NCBI GenBank assembly: GCA_030655755.1
Contig: JAUSOQ010000057.1
Location: forward strand, 28,212 to 92,211
DNA length: 64,000 nucleotides
Origin: Coriobacteriia bacterium
GTDB taxonomy: Bacteria > Actinomycetota > Coriobacteriia > Anaerosomatales > Anaerosomataceae
Direction: 5' to 3'
Below are positions 30,468 to 40,225 of the stretch, one piece after another; the first letter of the stretch is position 1, and each line of letters starts with the position of its first letter. Both the position numbers and the translations under genes were made by a program. The notes beneath the pieces are model-generated. The model had not been told where the DNA came from and made no database searches. It worked only from the letters and a program-made list of their open reading frames with translations.

Positions 30468-31961
30468 GTGATACTGCCAAGCAAAGATGAGTTCGTAGCA
30501 CTGGCGGCCGACCACGACGTGGTGCCGGTGGCGCGCGAACTCTACGCCGATCTCTCAACACCTATCAGCGCGTTCTTGTCTCTGGCCGAAGGCGCCGACT
30601 ACGCCTACCTGCTCGAGTCGGTCGTGGGCGGGGAGCGGCTGGGCCGCTACTCCTTCCTCGGTATCGGCGCGAGCGAGGTCATCTCGGCAAGTGGCGGGCT
30701 TACCACGATCACCGAGCGCGGACACGCACGCACGGTTCCCGCGCCCGATCCGTTGCGTCCTGTGGCCGAGCATCTCTCGGCGGGTACCGTGGCACGCGTG
30801 AAGGGACTGCCGCGCTTCGTCGGCGGCGCGGTGGGCTATGTGGGATACGAGGTCGCCTCCGGTTTTGAGAAGGTGCCGCGTCACGGCAATGACGAGCTGG
30901 ATGTGCCGGACCTCGCGTTCATGTTCACCGACGTCATCGTCGCGTTCGACCACGCGCGCCGCATCATGCAAGTCATCGCGCCGGTGCGGCCGGGTTCTAA
31001 GCCAGCCGAGGCGTACGAGAAGGCCGTCGCGCGCATAGACGCCGTGCTCGAGCGTTTGCGCAAGGGCCCGGCGGGCGCGCAGCTCGGCCGTGTGGGCGCC
31101 TCGGCGATCGTGCCGCTTCGCGAGCACACCTCGCGTGCGGAGTTCATCTCGCAGGTGGAGATCGCCAAAGAGCACATCGCCGCAGGCGACGTCTTCCAAG
31201 TCGTCCTCTCGCAGCGCTTCTCGGCACCTTTCGAAGGCGACGGCATCGACCTCTACCGCGTCCTGCGCGCGGTCAATCCCAGCCCCTACATGTTCTACAT
31301 CCGCACGCCCGAGGTGACGCTTGTGGGCTCCAGCCCCGAACCGCTCGTTCGCGTCGAGGGCGACCAGGTGCTCACCCGACCGCTGGCCGGTACGCGTCCG
31401 CGTGGCGCCGATATCGCCGAGGACGGACGGCTGCGCGCTGATCTGCTGGCTGATGAGAAGGAGCGTGCCGAGCACGTCATGCTCGTCGATCTCGGCAGGA
31501 ACGACCTCGGGCGCGTGTGTCAGCCGGGCACGGTGCGCGTGGACGAGCTCATGGAAGTCGAGAACTACAGCCACGTCATGCACATCGTCAGCAACGTCAC
31601 GGGCACACTGGCCGAGGGCAAGGACGCCTTCGATGCCCTGCGCGCGACGTTCCCGGCAGGCACCGTGAGCGGCGCTCCCAAGATCCGCGCGATGCAGATC
31701 ATCCGCGACCTCGAGCCGGCCGCGCGCGGACCGTACGCGGGCACCGTGGGTTACATGGGCGTGGATGGCGCGATGGACATGTGCATCACCATCCGCACCG
31801 TCATGATCACCGGTGGGATGGCCTACCTGCAGTCCGGCGCCGGCATCGTGGCCGACTCCGACCCTGAGAGCGAATACGAAGAGACGCTGCACAAGGCGCG
31901 GGCGCTGCACCATGCGCTCGAACTCGCAGCGGGCATGAGTGCCGAGGAGGACGCGTCATGA
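30468..31961 (+). CDS. trpE: Anthranilate synthase component I
   Basis: A 497-residue chorismate-binding enzyme that makes anthranilate with TrpG. The LLES motif near the N-terminus (residues 44-47) is the tryptophan feedback site. Catalytic motifs include NPSPYMFYI, GSSPEPLVRV, TRPLAGTRPRG, DLGRNDLGRV and GAPKIRAMQII. GTG 30468 with GGAG 8 bases before it is chosen; the frame is open upstream through the T-box and cannot be coding there. Its end overlaps trpGD by 4 bases. Confidence 0.94.
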   Translation: MILPSKDEFVALAADHDVVPVARELYADLSTPISAFLSLAEGADYAYLLESVVGGERLGRYSFLGIGASEVISASGGLTTITERGHARTVPAPDPLRPVAEHLSAGTVARVKGLPRFVGGAVGYVGYEVASGFEKVPRHGNDELDVPDLAFMFTDVIVAFDHARRIMQVIAPVRPGSKPAEAYEKAVARIDAVLERLRKGPAGAQLGRVGASAIVPLREHTSRAEFISQVEIAKEHIAAGDVFQVVLSQRFSAPFEGDGIDLYRVLRAVNPSPYMFYIRTPEVTLVGSSPEPLVRVEGDQVLTRPLAGTRPRGADIAEDGRLRADLLADEKERAEHVMLVDLGRNDLGRVCQPGTVRVDELMEVENYSHVMHIVSNVTGTLAEGKDAFDALRATFPAGTVSGAPKIRAMQIIRDLEPAARGPYAGTVGYMGVDGAMDMCITIRTVMITGGMAYLQSGAGIVADSDPESEYEETLHKARALHHALELAAGMSAEEDAS

Positions 31962-33712
31962 TCCTTGTCATCGACAACTACGACAGCTTCACCTACAACC
32001 TCGTCCAGCTGCTGGGAGCGCTTGGCGCCGACGTTCGGGTTGAGCGCAACGATGCGGTGAGTCCCGGCCAGGTGGTCGCGATGTCGCCGCGAGGCGTCGT
32101 CATCTCGCCCGGGCCCGGCATGCCGGGTGACGCGGGCGTCTCGGAGGGCGTCATCTTGGCAGCCGCTGAAGCGGGCATCCCGGTGCTCGGCGTGTGTCTC
32201 GGCCACCAGGCGATCGGCGAGGTTTTCGGCGGGCGCATCGTCCGCGCGCCGCGTCCTGTACACGGCAAGACCGCCGACGTCTACCACAGCGGCACCGGCC
32301 TGCTCGAGGGCATGCCCAACCCGTTCACCGCCACGCGCTACCACTCGCTGGTCGTCGACTTCGACAGCCTGCCTATCGAGTTAGAAGTCACCGCCAAGAC
32401 CGACGACGGCCTCATCATGGCGCTGCGCCATCGCGAGCTGCCGGTGTTCGGCGTGCAGTTCCACCCCGAGAGTGTGCTCTCTCCCGAGGGCACGAAGGTG
32501 CTGCAGAACTTCCTGACGCTCACGGGTGAGATCGACGGCGTGGCGGCGGGGATGGGGTCCGCCGCGAGTTCCGCAGTCGGGGGAGCCGCCGCAGGGCGCG
32601 ATGAGCGCCCGGAGGCGGCGAGGGTCCCCGGCAAGGACTGTCTGAGCGCCGGACCCCGCACCGCCGCCACGCCCGTCGCCACGCTCCCGGCCGCAATCGA
32701 CCGCGTCGTCACCGGCGGGTCGCTCGGCGAAGACGAAGCGTATGCGGTCATGGGACTCATCATGGACGGCGAGGCCACGCCGGCGCAGATCGCATCGCTG
32801 GTGACTGGCATCCGCATGAAGGGCGAGACCGTCGACGAGATCGTCGGCTTCGCGCGTGCGATGCGCGAGCGCGCCGCGGCAGTGCGGCCCACCGTAGAGG
32901 GCTACATCGACACGTGCGGCACCGGTGGCGATGGGCTTGCGACCTTCAACATCTCCACGACCGCAGCGTTCGTCGTGGCGGGAGCGGGCGTGCCGATCGC
33001 CAAGCACGGCAACCGTGCGGTCTCTTCACGCTCGGGCAGCGCGGACGTCTTGGAAGCGCTCGGCGTGCGCATCGACCTCACGCCGCAGCAGATGGCGCGC
33101 TGCATCGACGAGACCGGCGTCGGCTTCCTGTTCGCGCAGGCGCTGCACGCCAGCATGCGTCACGCGGGACCGCCGCGCCGCGAGATCGCCATCCGCACCG
33201 TCTTCAACATCCTCGGCCCGCTCACCAACCCGGCCGGCGCAAAGCGTCAGCTGCTCGGCGTCTATGATCCGGCACTCGTGCCCGTCATGGCCGAGGTGGC
33301 CGCACGCCTGGGCGCCGAGAAGGTCCTCGTCGTGCACGGACACCCGGGACTGGATGAGGTCTCTGCGTCCGGTCCCACCGAGGTGGCCGAGGCGACGCCC
33401 GATGGCGTGCGCCTGTTCGCGATCACGCCCGAGCAGTTCGGCATCGCACGCGGCTCGGTCGCCGACCTCGCCGGTGGGGATGCCGCCGAGAACGCCGCAT
33501 CCATCCGCTCGATCCTGTCAGGTGAGCACTCCGGCAAGCGCGACATCATCCTCATGAACGCCGCCGCCGCGCTCGTCGCAGCCGGTAAGGCCGCCGACTT
33601 CGCCGAGGGCGTGGCGCTCGCGCGCACCTCCATCGACTCCGGCGAAGCGCTCGCGCGTCTCGAGGCGCTCATCGCCGTCAGCCAGCGACTCGCGGGGGAG
33701 GCGAGCGCGTGA
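31958..33712 (+). CDS. trpGD: Fused anthranilate synthase glutaminase and anthranilate phosphoribosyltransferase
   Basis: A 584-residue fusion. Residues 1 to about 192 are TrpG: nucleophile Cys in GVCLGHQAIGE near 80 and the His-Glu pair in FHPESVLS near 170. Residues about 245-584 are TrpD, with the PRPP-binding GTGGDGLATFNIST. Between them is an Ala/Gly/Pro-rich linker of about 50 residues (nucleotides near 32540-32690) with no predicted fold. The fusion couples the second and third activities of tryptophan synthesis. ATG overlaps the trpE stop; the end overlaps the trpC GTG. Confidence 0.94.
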   Translation: MILVIDNYDSFTYNLVQLLGALGADVRVERNDAVSPGQVVAMSPRGVVISPGPGMPGDAGVSEGVILAAAEAGIPVLGVCLGHQAIGEVFGGRIVRAPRPVHGKTADVYHSGTGLLEGMPNPFTATRYHSLVVDFDSLPIELEVTAKTDDGLIMALRHRELPVFGVQFHPESVLSPEGTKVLQNFLTLTGEIDGVAAGMGSAASSAVGGAAAGRDERPEAARVPGKDCLSAGPRTAATPVATLPAAIDRVVTGGSLGEDEAYAVMGLIMDGEATPAQIASLVTGIRMKGETVDEIVGFARAMRERAAAVRPTVEGYIDTCGTGGDGLATFNISTTAAFVVAGAGVPIAKHGNRAVSSRSGSADVLEALGVRIDLTPQQMARCIDETGVGFLFAQALHASMRHAGPPRREIAIRTVFNILGPLTNPAGAKRQLLGVYDPALVPVMAEVAARLGAEKVLVVHGHPGLDEVSASGPTEVAEATPDGVRLFAITPEQFGIARGSVADLAGGDAAENAASIRSILSGEHSGKRDIILMNAAAALVAAGKAADFAEGVALARTSIDSGEALARLEALIAVSQRLAGEASA

Positions 33713-34557
33713 GCTTCCTAACCGATATGATCGCGCGCCGCACGGAGCGCATCGCCGCCGAGTTCGGGCATCTGACGCCCGCCGACCTCGAGCGTCTCGC
33801 GTGCTGCGCGCGCCCGGTGCGCGACTTCACCGCCGCGCTGAGTGAGCGCACCGACGTCGCCGTCATCGCCGAGGTGAAGAAGGCGTCCCCCTCGGCAGGC
33901 ATCATCACGGCGGAGTGCGAGGCGTCAAAGCAGGCGCTGCACTACCAGCGCGGTGGTGCGGCAGCCATCAGCGTTCTCACGGAGCCGGAGTCCTTTGGCG
34001 GGTCGTTCGCGGACCTCTCGGACGTGGCCGACGCCGTCGACCTGCCGGTGCTGTGTAAGGACTTCGTCGTGGACCCGGTGCAGCTGTTCGCCGCGCGCGG
34101 TCACGGCGCCGATGCGGTGCTGCTCATGGTCAGCGTGCTCGGTGCTGACATCGGCGAGTACATCGACCTGGCCGAGACGCTCGGACTCATGCCCCTGGTC
34201 GAGGTTGCGGGTCCCTCGGAGCTGTTCGTTGCACTCGACGCAGGTGCGCACGTCATCGCCGTGAACAGTCGCGACCTGCACACGCTGGTGGTAGACGTGG
34301 AGGCGACCCGCAGCATCGTGGCCGAAGCCAAGCGCGCGGGCGCGATCGTCGTTGCCGCGAGTGGAGTGAAGGGGCGTCGCGAGGTTCTCACTGCGGCGTC
34401 ATCGGGCGCCGACGCGGTACTCGTGGGGGAGACGCTCATGCGGGCGCCGTTCCCCGAGGAGATACTCGAGGAGTTGACCGGGGTGTACAAGGACTCCGGT
34501 GCCTATAGGGAAGCCACTGGCGTCGCCGGCGACAAAGGAGGGATCAACCATGCCTGA
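33709..34557 (+). CDS. trpC: Indole-3-glycerol phosphate synthase
   Basis: A 282-residue (beta-alpha)8 barrel enzyme. The catalytic Lys is in AEVKKASPSAG near residue 55. LCKDFVVDPVQ contains the second active-site Lys, and VNSRDLHTL and AASGVKGR form later substrate loops. GTG overlaps the trpGD stop. The last 20 residues overlap the start of the TrpB2 gene by 8 bases. Confidence 0.94.
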   Translation: MSFLTDMIARRTERIAAEFGHLTPADLERLACCARPVRDFTAALSERTDVAVIAEVKKASPSAGIITAECEASKQALHYQRGGAAAISVLTEPESFGGSFADLSDVADAVDLPVLCKDFVVDPVQLFAARGHGADAVLLMVSVLGADIGEYIDLAETLGLMPLVEVAGPSELFVALDAGAHVIAVNSRDLHTLVVDVEATRSIVAEAKRAGAIVVAASGVKGRREVLTAASSGADAVLVGETLMRAPFPEEILEELTGVYKDSGAYREATGVAGDKGGINHA

Positions 34558-35896
34558 TAAGACACGGTACTTGCTCGACGAGAAGGACATGCCGACCGCG
34601 TGGTACAACGTGCTGCCGGATCTGCCTAAGCCGCTCGATCCACCACTGGATGCCGAGGGTAACCCGATCGGTCCGGAGCAGCTTGCGGTGCTCTTCCCGA
34701 TGGAGTGCATCAAGCAGGAGATGGCCACAGAGCGCTACATCGACATCCCGGGTGCGGTACTCGACGTCTTCAAGACGTACCGGCCCTCGCCGCTCATGCG
34801 GGCCAAGCAGCTAGAAAAGGATCTCGGTCTGCCTGAGGGCGTCAAGATCCTCTACAAGTACGAAGGTGTCTCGCCCGCAGGCTCGCACAACCCCAACACT
34901 GCCATCCCGCAGGCGTACTACAACATGCAGGAAGGCATCGCCAAGATCTCGACCGAGACCGGCGCAGGCCAGTGGGGGAGCGCTCTCGCGATCGCCGGTG
35001 CACTGTTCGGCATCGAGGTAGAGGTCTTCATGGTCAAGGTCTCCTACGAGCAGAAGCCGTACCGTCGAGCGCTCATGGAGACGTACGGAGGAACGGTGCA
35101 CTCGAGTCCGTCGACTCTGACCAATGCCGGCCGCCACGTGCTCAAGATGGATCCGGACTCCACGGGTTCTCTGGGCATCGCGATCTCGGAGGCCGTCGAG
35201 GTCGCCGCGATGAACGCCGACACGCACTACTCGCTGGGCTCGGTGCTCAATCACGTGTGCTTGCACCAGACGATCATCGGCCTTGAGGCGATCAAACAGA
35301 TGGAGATGGCCGACCTCGAGCCCGATGTCGTCATCGGATGCATCGGTGGAGGCTCCAACTTCGCCGGGATCGCCATGCCGTACTACTACCGTCGCAAACA
35401 GGGTAAGTCCAACGCCCGCCTGGTCGCCGTCGAGCCGAAGGCATGTCCCACGCTCACGGCAGGTGAGTACCGCTACGACTTCGGTGACGAAGCGAAGATG
35501 ACGCCGCAGATGATGATGTACACCCTCGGCCATGACTTCGTTCCCGCAGGTATCCACGCCGGCGGCCTGCGCTACCATGGCGATTCGCCGATCATCAGCC
35601 AGCTCGTGCATGAGGACGAGGTCGAGGCGATCGCAGTGAACCAGGTCGCGTGCTTCGATGCCGCAGTCAAGTTCGCGCGTGCCGAAGGCATCCTGCCGGC
35701 GCCGGAGTCCAGCCACGCTATCCTCGCGGCGATCGATGAGGCGCTTGCTGCCAAGGAGGCAGGCGAGGACAAGGTCGTGCTCTTCAACCTCTCGGGCCAT
35801 GGCCACTTCGACCTCTCGGCCTACGAGGCGTACAACTCCGGCAAGATGGTCGACTACGATTTCGCCGCAGGCGCCACGCTCTGCGAGAACGAGTAG
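34550..35896 (+). CDS. TrpB2-type tryptophan synthase beta paralogue, PLP lysine replaced
   Basis: A 448-residue protein of the TrpB2 (TrpB-related) family: the long N-terminal extension, YYKYEG-like YKYEGVSPAGSH, the phosphate loop GCIGGGSNFAGI near 265 and PAPESSHAI near 385 are all present. The residue after GSH, normally the PLP-binding Lys, is Asn114 (codon AAC at 34889-34891). AAAGGAGGG precedes the ATG. Codon use and context look like a maintained gene. It may be inactive or have a non-catalytic role, for example binding TrpA or indole. A canonical trpB lies two genes downstream. Confidence 0.85.
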   Translation: MPDKTRYLLDEKDMPTAWYNVLPDLPKPLDPPLDAEGNPIGPEQLAVLFPMECIKQEMATERYIDIPGAVLDVFKTYRPSPLMRAKQLEKDLGLPEGVKILYKYEGVSPAGSHNPNTAIPQAYYNMQEGIAKISTETGAGQWGSALAIAGALFGIEVEVFMVKVSYEQKPYRRALMETYGGTVHSSPSTLTNAGRHVLKMDPDSTGSLGIAISEAVEVAAMNADTHYSLGSVLNHVCLHQTIIGLEAIKQMEMADLEPDVVIGCIGGGSNFAGIAMPYYYRRKQGKSNARLVAVEPKACPTLTAGEYRYDFGDEAKMTPQMMMYTLGHDFVPAGIHAGGLRYHGDSPIISQLVHEDEVEAIAVNQVACFDAAVKFARAEGILPAPESSHAILAAIDEALAAKEAGEDKVVLFNLSGHGHFDLSAYEAYNSGKMVDYDFAAGATLCENE

Positions 35897-35905
35897 CGCT
35901 CACAG

Positions 35906-35938
35906 GGAAGGGGGGTGGGCGCAGGCTCGCCCCCTTCC
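35906..35938 (+). other. GC-rich hairpin between the TrpB2 gene and trpF
   Basis: GGAAGGGGG (35906-35914) pairs with CCCCCTTCC (35930-35938). A further five pairs close a GCAG loop after a one-base bulge. There is no U-tract. It starts 9 bases after the stop codon and may be a partial terminator or mRNA-processing element that sets trpFBA expression apart from the genes before it. Confidence 0.5.
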
Positions 35939-35951
35939 GTACTCGAAAGGG

Positions 35952-36605
35952 ATGGTCACCACGCAACGAACGCGCATCAAGATCTGTGGCATCACCACCG
36001 CGACCGATGCCGCCATGGCGGTCGAGGCGGGCGCTGACGCCCTGGGCGTCGTTCTGGCGCCCAGTTCGCGTGAGGTGACACTTGTCGAGGCCGAGAAGGC
36101 ACTTGCGAGTGTGCCGCCGTTCGTGGCGCGCATCGGCGTGTTCGTGGATGCCGATCCCGGGTTCGTCGCGGACGCCATCGCCCGTCTCGGCCTGAGTGCC
36201 GTACAGTTCCACGGTGATGAATCGCCTGCCGATTGTGCTGCGGTCCCGGTACCCGTCATCAAAGCGTTCAAAGTCGGCACGGACTTCGCTTCTGTAGTGG
36301 CCGAGCCCTTCCGGGGCGCGGTCGCCGCTCTCCTTCTCGACACGTACAGCCCGCAAAAGAGCGGCGGGACCGGCAAAGTATTCGACTGGCAAACTCATTC
36401 CGCGGCACTCCCCGGTTGGGTTCCTCTCATCATCGCCGGGGGCCTCACGCCAGTGAACGTCGCCGAGGCTATCCGGTTCTTCCACCCTCTCGCGGTCGAT
36501 GTCTCCTCCGGTGTAGAGGAGCGCAACCGTCACAAAGACCGCATGAAGCTTCGCGCGTTCGTTGCCGCCGTCCGGGCGGCCGATGAGGAGGATCGGAATG
36601 TCTGA
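35952..36605 (+). CDS. trpF: Phosphoribosylanthranilate isomerase
   Basis: A 217-residue barrel enzyme. The catalytic Cys is in RIKICGITT near residue 11. [33 protein letters not shown] (which holds the catalytic Asp) and [15 protein letters not shown] are family signatures. ATG 35952 has an AAAGG site at short spacing. The frame is open upstream inside the TrpB2 gene, but homology starts here. It overlaps trpB by 8 bases. Confidence 0.93.
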   Translation: MVTTQRTRIKICGITTATDAAMAVEAGADALGVVLAPSSREVTLVEAEKALASVPPFVARIGVFVDADPGFVADAIARLGLSAVQFHGDESPADCAAVPVPVIKAFKVGTDFASVVAEPFRGAVAALLLDTYSPQKSGGTGKVFDWQTHSAALPGWVPLIIAGGLTPVNVAEAIRFFHPLAVDVSSGVEERNRHKDRMKLRAFVAAVRAADEEDRNV

Positions 36606-37836
36606 CGTGCTCCTGCCGTCCGTCGAGTCTGCGTATTCGAGTCCCGACGCCCAGGGCTTCTACGGCCCCTATGGTGGAACGTTCGTGCCCGAGACGGTCA
36701 TACCGGCGCTTGCCGAGCTGGCCAAAGCGTACGAGACCGCACTCAACGATCCTGAGTTCCGCAACGAACTCGGCTATCTGCTGCGCGACTACGTCGGCCG
36801 CCCCACGCCGCTCTATAAGGCGGAGCGCCTGGCCGAAGCGGTCGGTCTGGGGACGGTCTATCTCAAGCGCGAGGACCTCAACCACACCGGTGCGCACAAG
36901 ATCAACAACTCGCTCGGCCAATGTCTGCTCGCCAAGCGCATGGGCAAGCACCGCGTGATCGCCGAGACCGGCGCCGGTCAGCACGGCGTGGCCACGGCCA
37001 CTGCGGCGGCTCTCATGGGTCTGGAGTGCGCCGTGTTCATGGGCGTGGAGGACATCCGTCGTCAGGCGCTCAACGTCTACAAGATGAGACTTCTCGGCAG
37101 CGAGGTGGTACCCGTGGCCGAAGGCGGTGGCACGCTCGCCGATGCCGTCACCGCGGCGCTGCGGCACTGGGTCGAGCGCGTCGAGGACACGTTCTACGTC
37201 ATCGGTTCCACCGTCGGACCACACCCGTACCCGGCGATCGTGCGCGAGTTCCAGTCGGTCATCGGTGAGGAGACGCTCGCGCAGCTGCAGGTGAAAGGTG
37301 TGGGACACGTCGATGCGGTCATCGCTTGTGTGGGTGGTGGCAGCAACGCCATCGGCATGTTCTACCCCTTCCTCCGTAACCTGCCTGATGAGTCGCGTCC
37401 GCTGCTGGTCGGTGCTGAGGCCGCGGGTCTCGGCATCGAGACCGACAAGCACGGTGCCGCGCTCACCAAGGGCACACCCGGCGTGATGCATGGCTTCTAC
37501 AGCTACCTGCTGCAAGATGATGCCGGCAACCCGCTCGAGGCATACTCTATCTCGGCTGGCCTGGACTACCCTGGCGTGGGGCCGGAGCACAGCAGCCTCA
37601 AAGACGCCGGGCTCGTCCGCTATGAGGCGGTCACCGATGCCGAGGCATTGGAAGCATTCGCGCTGCTCACGCGCACAGAGGGTATCATCCCCGCGATCGA
37701 GTCCTCACACGCGCTTGCGATGTTGCCGCGGCTTGCGGCCGAACTCGGCCCCGACGCGGTCGTGGTCGTGAATGTGTCTGGCCGCGGGGACAAGGACATG
37801 GATATCGTTCGGGAGGCGGGACTTGGCACCGACTGA
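36598..37836 (+). CDS. trpB: Tryptophan synthase beta subunit
   Basis: A 412-residue canonical TrpB1. The N-terminal [12 protein letters not shown] is typical. The PLP lysine is Lys101 in [13 protein letters not shown], the phosphate loop is [10 protein letters not shown] near residue 240, and the catalytic Glu is in AETGAGQHG. It condenses indole and serine. GAGGAGGATC gives a ribosome site for ATG 36598. Adjacent to trpA, as expected for the alpha2-beta2 complex. Confidence 0.96.
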   Translation: MSDVLLPSVESAYSSPDAQGFYGPYGGTFVPETVIPALAELAKAYETALNDPEFRNELGYLLRDYVGRPTPLYKAERLAEAVGLGTVYLKREDLNHTGAHKINNSLGQCLLAKRMGKHRVIAETGAGQHGVATATAAALMGLECAVFMGVEDIRRQALNVYKMRLLGSEVVPVAEGGGTLADAVTAALRHWVERVEDTFYVIGSTVGPHPYPAIVREFQSVIGEETLAQLQVKGVGHVDAVIACVGGGSNAIGMFYPFLRNLPDESRPLLVGAEAAGLGIETDKHGAALTKGTPGVMHGFYSYLLQDDAGNPLEAYSISAGLDYPGVGPEHSSLKDAGLVRYEAVTDAEALEAFALLTRTEGIIPAIESSHALAMLPRLAAELGPDAVVVVNVSGRGDKDMDIVREAGLGTD

Positions 37837-38623
37837 GATACCCTCGCGGCTTGAGGTGGCCTTCCGCAAGGGGAGGCCAGCTCTCGTCGCATACCTGATG
37901 GGCGGCTACCCCGACCGCGCGGGCTCGCTTGCGGCGCTGCGGGCTGTCGCGCTAGCGGGCGCTGATGTCATCGAGCTTGGTGTACCCTACGCTGACCCGC
38001 TCGCCGATGGGCCCGTCATCCAACACGCCGCGAAGGTCGCTCGCGCCCGTGATGGTAGTTTCGGCCTCGCTGAGACGCTCGATCTGGCCGCGGAAGCCGC
38101 CACGATCGAGGATATGCCGCCGCTGGTCGTGATGACCTACCTCAACCCGATGATGCGAATGGGCTTTCCTGTTGTGGCCGGACGAGCCGCCGAGGCAGGC
38201 ATTGCAGGTTTCATCGTGCCCGATCTTCCACCCGATAACCCGATGGCGGCACAGTGGATGCGCGAGGCACGTTCTCGCGGCATCGATACGGTATTCCTTG
38301 CGGCTCCCACGTCGACTCCCGAGCGGCTCGCGCTTGTGGGGGAGCGATCCGCCGGCTTCGTCTACGTCGTGAGTTCTCTCGGCGTGACCGGGGAGCGGGC
38401 CGAGCTGCCTGCCGAGCTCACGGCACTCGTAGGCAGAGTACGTGCTTCTACGTCGTTGCCGGTCGCAGTCGGTTTCGGTGTGTCCACACCACAGCAGGTG
38501 TCGAATGTGGCTGGCATCGCTGACGGCATTATCGTCGGCAGCGCACTCGTGAAACGGCAGGATGACCCGGTCGCGCTCGGCGATTTCGTGAGGTCGTTGG
38601 CTTCGGCCGTGCAGCGCCGCTAG
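37823..38623 (+). CDS. trpA: Tryptophan synthase alpha subunit
   Basis: A 266-residue barrel that cleaves indole glycerol phosphate. The catalytic Glu and Asp are in [17 protein letters not shown] near residues 50-65. [20 protein letters not shown] and [11 protein letters not shown] are conserved loops. A TTG start at 37823, 6 bases after GGGAGGCGG and overlapping the trpB end, gives the family length; no ATG or GTG fits as well. Its TAG shares CTAG with the stop of the convergent gene. Confidence 0.93.
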   Translation: MAPTEIPSRLEVAFRKGRPALVAYLMGGYPDRAGSLAALRAVALAGADVIELGVPYADPLADGPVIQHAAKVARARDGSFGLAETLDLAAEAATIEDMPPLVVMTYLNPMMRMGFPVVAGRAAEAGIAGFIVPDLPPDNPMAAQWMREARSRGIDTVFLAAPTSTPERLALVGERSAGFVYVVSSLGVTGERAELPAELTALVGRVRASTSLPVAVGFGVSTPQQVSNVAGIADGIIVGSALVKRQDDPVALGDFVRSLASAVQRR

Positions 38624-39543
38624 TCGGCCGCGATCCAGGCTCTGAACGGCTCGAAGTCCGGCATGCCGGCCAGGGCGGGAAGCCGCATGTCAAGTGCAGC
38701 AAGTGAACGGTCGGCGATTCCGAACAGGGTAGCGTACGCGAGGTAGCGGTTCCACAGGATGACGGAGGCGGGGGGGTCGTCCTCAAGGGTGCCGAAGTCG
38801 CTCAAGTAGCGTTCGAAGGCGTGGTAGTGGGCAAGTATCCGCGCTCCGTCGGCCGTGAGCGGCGACAGCGCGAAGGCCGCACCGAGCGAGACGACTGCCC
38901 CGATCGCGGTCGCCGCGAGTGGCTCGAGTCCTGATGCGACCATCGACGACAATGCCCCGAGGACGAGCGCCACAACAGCAGCAGTGATGAGTGCCCAGCG
39001 TGCGATGCGTGCGCTCCTGCGTAGGAGCCCGAGCGTCTCCGCGTGACCGTCTACCGACGCCTGCCATCGGGCGATGCCGCGGCGCAGTGCCCTCGTTCGC
39101 GCTCGTGCGGCCGCCTTGAGTTCTGCGATGCCGACTCCACCATGCCCGCCGATCGTCTCGGTAAGCATTGTGAACAGCTCTCGCTCCAGCGGCGCCATGC
39201 GTTCCCAGCCGCCCTCTGCCACCGCGAACTCCAGAGTGTTGATCTCGGCGCCGCCCATGATGCCGGTGATGCGCCGCCGAACGGGTCGGGCAGTCAGCTC
39301 ACCTTGCGCGGTCAGGTCCAGCAGCGTTGCTGCGATCTCGGCGTCTCCGACCAGCCCACGCCGCCCGAGTGCTCCGATGATCACCAGGGGGATGTCGTCG
39401 GGCACTTCACGAAGGTACTGCGGCGCCTCGGCGCTCCTAGGCCGGTAGATGACAAGCGCAAGCAGCGCGCCAAGGATGCAAAGCGCAGACACGCCGATAG
39501 AGAACACTACCGCACCTCGTACAAGTTCGGCGTCGGTTACCAT
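38620..39543 (-). CDS. Membrane protein resembling the C-terminal part of DUF2207 proteins
   Basis: A 307-residue protein with an N-terminal transmembrane segment (about 10-32), a cytoplasmic region beginning VPDDIPLVIIGALGRRGLVGDAEIAATLLDLTAQGEL, and two further transmembrane segments near 180-225. The end (ERYLSDFG, NRYLAYATLFGIADRSL) matches the pattern of DUF2207 membrane proteins, but their extracytoplasmic N-terminal domain is missing. Its stop overlaps the trpA stop by 4 bases (CTAG) on the opposite strand. It starts 1 base after the stop of the gene at 39545-40168. Function unknown. Confidence 0.6.
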   Translation of the reverse strand: MVTDAELVRGAVVFSIGVSALCILGALLALVIYRPRSAEAPQYLREVPDDIPLVIIGALGRRGLVGDAEIAATLLDLTAQGELTARPVRRRITGIMGGAEINTLEFAVAEGGWERMAPLERELFTMLTETIGGHGGVGIAELKAAARARTRALRRGIARWQASVDGHAETLGLLRRSARIARWALITAAVVALVLGALSSMVASGLEPLAATAIGAVVSLGAAFALSPLTADGARILAHYHAFERYLSDFGTLEDDPPASVILWNRYLAYATLFGIADRSLAALDMRLPALAGMPDFEPFRAWIAAD

Positions 39544-39544
39544 C

Positions 39545-40168
39545 TCAGTCGTCGTCGATGCTGTCGTGGTCTTGTGGCGTGGCCAACGTCACGGCAACGC
39601 TGAGGTTGATCTCGGCTATGGTGCGATCGGCTCGCAAGAGAGCATGGTTGTAGGACTCGTACACTTCCGGTGACAAGGCTTCAACCAGGTAGTCGAGCCA
39701 GTCTGCGTTCCAGACGTTGCCGTGTGCGCCATAGCCGCCCCGGGTCAGGATGCCTGCCTCCACGAATTCGTATGCGAGGTTGTCGAGCATAGGGATCAGC
39801 GGTGACTGATCCATCGGAAGGAGGTGCCCCATTATGTCGATGACACTGGCGTCTTGCCAGTGGGTGGCCTTCAAGAAGCGTCCCGTGAACCCCGGGGCAT
39901 CGGAATAGGCCGCGCGAACCATCACGATCTGTCTCTTGCCGAGGAGCGCTTTCTGCTCCGAGGTCCAGATAGTGGCGTAGCTGTTCTGTTCGAGCCAGTC
40001 GAGCGTCACCAGCACAACGCCCTTGCCAAGAATCCCCACGTGGACTTTCTGGCCCGTTGGTGATGGGTAGCCAGCCAGCATACCCGCCTGTTTGATGAAC
40101 CTGCTCGAGCACAGATAGAGCTTCGCTGCTGCCGAGAACTCGACGCCATTCGGCGTTTCGATGCTCAT
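39545..40168 (-). CDS. Uncharacterised 207-residue soluble protein
   Basis: No family recognised. The protein has no signal peptide or membrane segment. An N-terminal part (HVGILGKGVVLVTLDWLEQ) looks like an alternating beta/alpha fold, and the C-terminus is acidic (DSIDDD). GAGGGGG lies 6 bases before the ATG. It is transcribed together with the downstream DUF2207-like gene. There are 57 bases between it and the upstream lipoprotein gene. Confidence 0.7.
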   Translation of the reverse strand: MSIETPNGVEFSAAAKLYLCSSRFIKQAGMLAGYPSPTGQKVHVGILGKGVVLVTLDWLEQNSYATIWTSEQKALLGKRQIVMVRAAYSDAPGFTGRFLKATHWQDASVIDIMGHLLPMDQSPLIPMLDNLAYEFVEAGILTRGGYGAHGNVWNADWLDYLVEALSPEVYESYNHALLRADRTIAEINLSVAVTLATPQDHDSIDDD

Positions 40169-40225
40169 GATGGCCCCCTCAGGTCGTCTCCTGAGCTGAT
40201 TCTAGACCTCGCTGAGGAGGATGCG

